A DNA stretch of 15,274 nt. Source: Comamonadaceae bacterium. GTDB lineage: Bacteria > Pseudomonadota > Gammaproteobacteria > Burkholderiales > Burkholderiaceae. Each line of letters starts with the position of its first letter. Positions within the stretch are counted from its first letter, which is position 1. Under the pieces are notes generated by a model, which saw only the letters and a program-made list of their open reading frames with translations, made no database searches and had not been told where the DNA came from. The stretch spans positions 1 through 15,274 of the forward strand of contig CANCCJ010000060.1 of assembly GCA_947374535.1 (NCBI GenBank), read 5' to 3'. Below, one piece after another: positions 15,254 through 15,274 of the stretch. Made by a program: the position numbers and the translations under genes.

Positions 15254-15274
15254 AGGTGTGATGTGGCGTAAGTC

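Overview
The window looks like chromosome of a betaproteobacterium of the Comamonadaceae (a Limnohabitans/Rhodoferax-type freshwater organism is the best guess). This rests on remembered protein flavour and gene order: a cysI-DUF934-cysH-cysD-cysN sulfate-assimilation operon, FdxA beside a thioredoxin-reductase-like ferredoxin-NADP reductase, and a monomeric isocitrate dehydrogenase. No search was run. The genes are densely packed, with many TAATG or ATGA stop/start overlaps. I saw no insertion sequence, phage gene, tRNA, rRNA or CRISPR array.

Region 1 (1-6720, all minus strand). Read in the direction of transcription, a sulfur operon starts near 6644: TauE/SafE permease, cysI, a DUF934 gene, cysH, cysD, cysN. 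A hairpin plus T-run terminator follows (550-588), then fdxA and the start of a ferredoxin-NADP reductase cut by the left edge. CysN has no fused APS kinase, and CysH carries the cysteines of an iron-sulfur APS reductase. The route is therefore sulfate to APS to sulfite to sulfide without PAPS. No CysJ flavoprotein is encoded here, so ferredoxin (perhaps FdxA, recharged by the neighbouring reductase) is a plausible electron donor for CysI. Two tandem 17-bp dyads with identical 7-3-7 geometry lie just upstream of the operon.

Region 2 (6721-9150). A divergently transcribed monomeric NADP isocitrate dehydrogenase gene (icd), closed by a strong intrinsic terminator.

Region 3 (9155-13696). This is the most interesting part. 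A minus-strand set runs merR-type regulator, DUF2237 protein, pterin-4a-carbinolamine dehydratase, two-helix membrane protein, divergent photolyase; three of its four junctions are ATGA overlaps. Facing away across a 118-bp AT-rich spacer with repeated AGAT motifs is an Rrf2-type regulator followed by a DUF2805/TIGR03643 protein. I read this as a candidate light- or photo-oxidative-stress-responsive photolyase module. Its regulator keeps the MerR DNA-binding head but lacks the cobalamin motif of LitR/CarH and carries a CxCPRH motif instead.

Region 4 (13716-15274, minus strand). An arsenic resistance pair, arsC (arsenate reductase) then acr3 (arsenite efflux), probably continuing an ars operon beyond the right edge.
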